Assembly: GCA_946558465.1 (NCBI GenBank)
Contig: CAMNTM010000002.1
Coordinates: forward strand, 186,001-250,000
From: an uncultured Lachnospiraceae bacterium
GTDB lineage: Bacteria > Bacillota > Clostridia > Lachnospirales > Lachnospiraceae
Direction of reading: 5' to 3'
DNA: 64,000 nucleotides
Shown one piece after another: positions 61,397 to 64,000 of the stretch. The notes under the pieces were generated by a model. The model was not told the DNA's origin. It saw only the letters and a list, made by a program, of their open reading frames with translations, and searched no databases. The position numbers and the translations under genes were made by a program. Position 1 is the stretch's first letter. Every line of letters starts with the position of its first letter.

Positions 61397-62461
61397 TTAT
61401 GGAACCAGCATAACCTTAAATGCATCCGGATCCTTTTCTGCCACTTCAAAGGCTTCCTGCCAGTTTTCCATTTTAAAGGAGTGTGAAATCAGCCCGTCTG
61501 TGTAGATGGAACCGTCTGCCATACCCTTCATTACCGGACCATAGCAGTATGGTCCCAGATGCGCGCCGTAGATTTCAATTTCTTTCCCATCACCGATATC
61601 GTTCCAGTCTACGGTAATCGCCTTCGGAAATACACCGAACTGCACATATCTTCCGCAGAAACGAATAGCATCCATGCCCTGGAGCACGCTCTTCTCACTG
61701 CCGGAGGCTTCAATATACACATCACAGCCATATCCTTCTGTCAGCTCGCGGATCTTATCTCCCACGTTTACTTCCATCGGGTTCAGAACGATATCTGCCC
61801 CGCATTTCATCGCCATATCCATGCGCTTTTGTCTCAGGTCCAAGCCGATAATCAGCTTCGGCTGCATTTTTCTCGCTACACTTATCATCCCCAGGCCGAT
61901 CGCTCCTAAGCCGCTTATAACAACTACGTCATTGTGCTGAATCTTTGCCCTTTCCACTGCATGCATTGCGCAGGCCATCGGCTCAATCAAAACAGACTGT
62001 TCCAAAGACAGTTCATCCGGTACATGATGATGTATCCCCTGTTTATTAAACTTCATATATTCTGCAAAACCACCCTGCGTGTCCTCTTTAAAGCCATATA
62101 TATAATGTCTCTGGCACATGGAATAGTACCCTGCCCTGCAGAAGCGGCATTCGCCGCACGGCACAATCTGCTCGGAAACCATGCGGTCTCCTTCTTTTAC
62201 ACCTTCCACGTTCTTTCCATATTTGACAACACGCCCCACAAACTCGTGTCCGCCGATAACCGGTGCTTCTATATACCTCTTCTCTGGTACTGCTCCCCAG
62301 ATACGCACGCCCCCATGAAGAGTTTTTACGTCACCTGCACAGATTCCGCATCCCTCAATTTTTACAAGAATCTCATCGTCGTCGATCTTCGGCACTGGTA
62401 CATCCTCATAGCGGAAATCACCGGGTGCATACATTCTTAATGCTTTCATTGTCTTTTCCAT
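61397..62461 (-). CDS. zinc-dependent medium-chain alcohol/polyol dehydrogenase
   Basis: A 354-residue MDR dehydrogenase: catalytic zinc Cys in CGICAGD (about 38-42), GHEFVGRV, structural cysteines CGECRFC…C (about 101-115), Rossmann loop GLGAIG (about 182). It is a close relative of the dehydrogenase at 22260. Being 18 bp downstream of an arabinofuranosidase gene, it may act on arabinose-derived polyols such as arabinitol; this is inference. Confidence 0.92.
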   Translation of the reverse strand: MEKTMKALRMYAPGDFRYEDVPVPKIDDDEILVKIEGCGICAGDVKTLHGGVRIWGAVPEKRYIEAPVIGGHEFVGRVVKYGKNVEGVKEGDRMVSEQIVPCGECRFCRAGYYSMCQRHYIYGFKEDTQGGFAEYMKFNKQGIHHHVPDELSLEQSVLIEPMACAMHAVERAKIQHNDVVVISGLGAIGLGMISVARKMQPKLIIGLDLRQKRMDMAMKCGADIVLNPMEVNVGDKIRELTEGYGCDVYIEASGSEKSVLQGMDAIRFCGRYVQFGVFPKAITVDWNDIGDGKEIEIYGAHLGPYCYGPVMKGMADGSIYTDGLISHSFKMENWQEAFEVAEKDPDAFKVMLVP

Positions 62462-62479
62462 TATCTTTTCTGCCTCCTG

Positions 62480-64000
<1,521 letters not shown>

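Overview
The window looks like chromosomal DNA of a low-to-mid GC anaerobic Firmicute, most likely a Lachnospiraceae-type gut Clostridium. This rests on strong AGGAGG ribosome binding sites, a DUF4364 gene, an unfused PurO-type IMP cyclohydrolase beside a stand-alone AICAR formyltransferase, a clostridial-style tmRNA, and dense carbohydrate ABC/FGGY-kinase clusters. No phage, insertion sequence or CRISPR array was seen. Most genes lie on the minus strand.

Layout. 1-5017: a metal-efflux locus with two P1B ATPases (one with a His/Cys-rich N-terminal tail), an ArsR-family sensor and a lipoprotein cut by the window edge; both promoters carry an ArsR-type ATGAACA dyad. 5055-9357: malic enzyme, a YhcC-type radical SAM protein, DUF4364, two half-size chromate transporters and an O6-alkylguanine transferase. 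9516-12492: a three-gene operon of unknown substrate (AroE-like, phosphotriesterase-like, D-2-hydroxyacid dehydrogenase) behind a promoter overlaid by two palindromes. 12634-24423: sugar cluster 1, a long minus-strand operon (zinc dehydrogenase, class II aldolase/epimerase, FGGY kinase, ribose-type ABC importer, split transketolase, GlpK-like kinase) divergent from a DeoR regulator. It reads as polyol or pentose import, oxidation, phosphorylation, epimerisation or cleavage, then entry to the pentose phosphate pathway.

24514-38585: housekeeping and stress genes: glmM, deoB, a truncated nucleotidyltransferase, a lipoprotein, purine synthesis end-steps, an ABC exporter with a two-component system, two flavodoxin-like proteins, a second MGMT-family protein and rarA. 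38835-50005: sugar cluster 2 (cupin phosphoglucose isomerase, HAD phosphatase, two divergent DeoC-fold proteins, SDR, a permease-ATPase fusion, binding protein, second permease, FGGY kinase, GldA-like dehydrogenase). 50150-56342: tRNA-Gly(CCC), ung, hisF/hisH, a two-component system and an NCS2 purine permease. 56409-59727: a phospholipid cluster (psd, pssA, a flippase-like protein, PAP2). 59927-63997: LysR regulator, tmRNA, then a zinc dehydrogenase with a GH51 arabinofuranosidase.

The most unusual signal is structural. At least six, probably seven, minus-strand genes end in short tandem repeats that start in the last codons, include the stop codon, and run into the gap before the next ribosome binding site. 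Unit lengths differ (14, 15, 18, 30, 31 and about 44 bp) and each unit derives from its own gene's end. A second signal is a set of palindromes at gene ends, two of them sharing GGACGG(A/G)GTA. The best candidates for new biochemistry are cluster 2 (fusion transporter plus two atypical DeoC-fold proteins) and the 9.5-12.5 kb operon.
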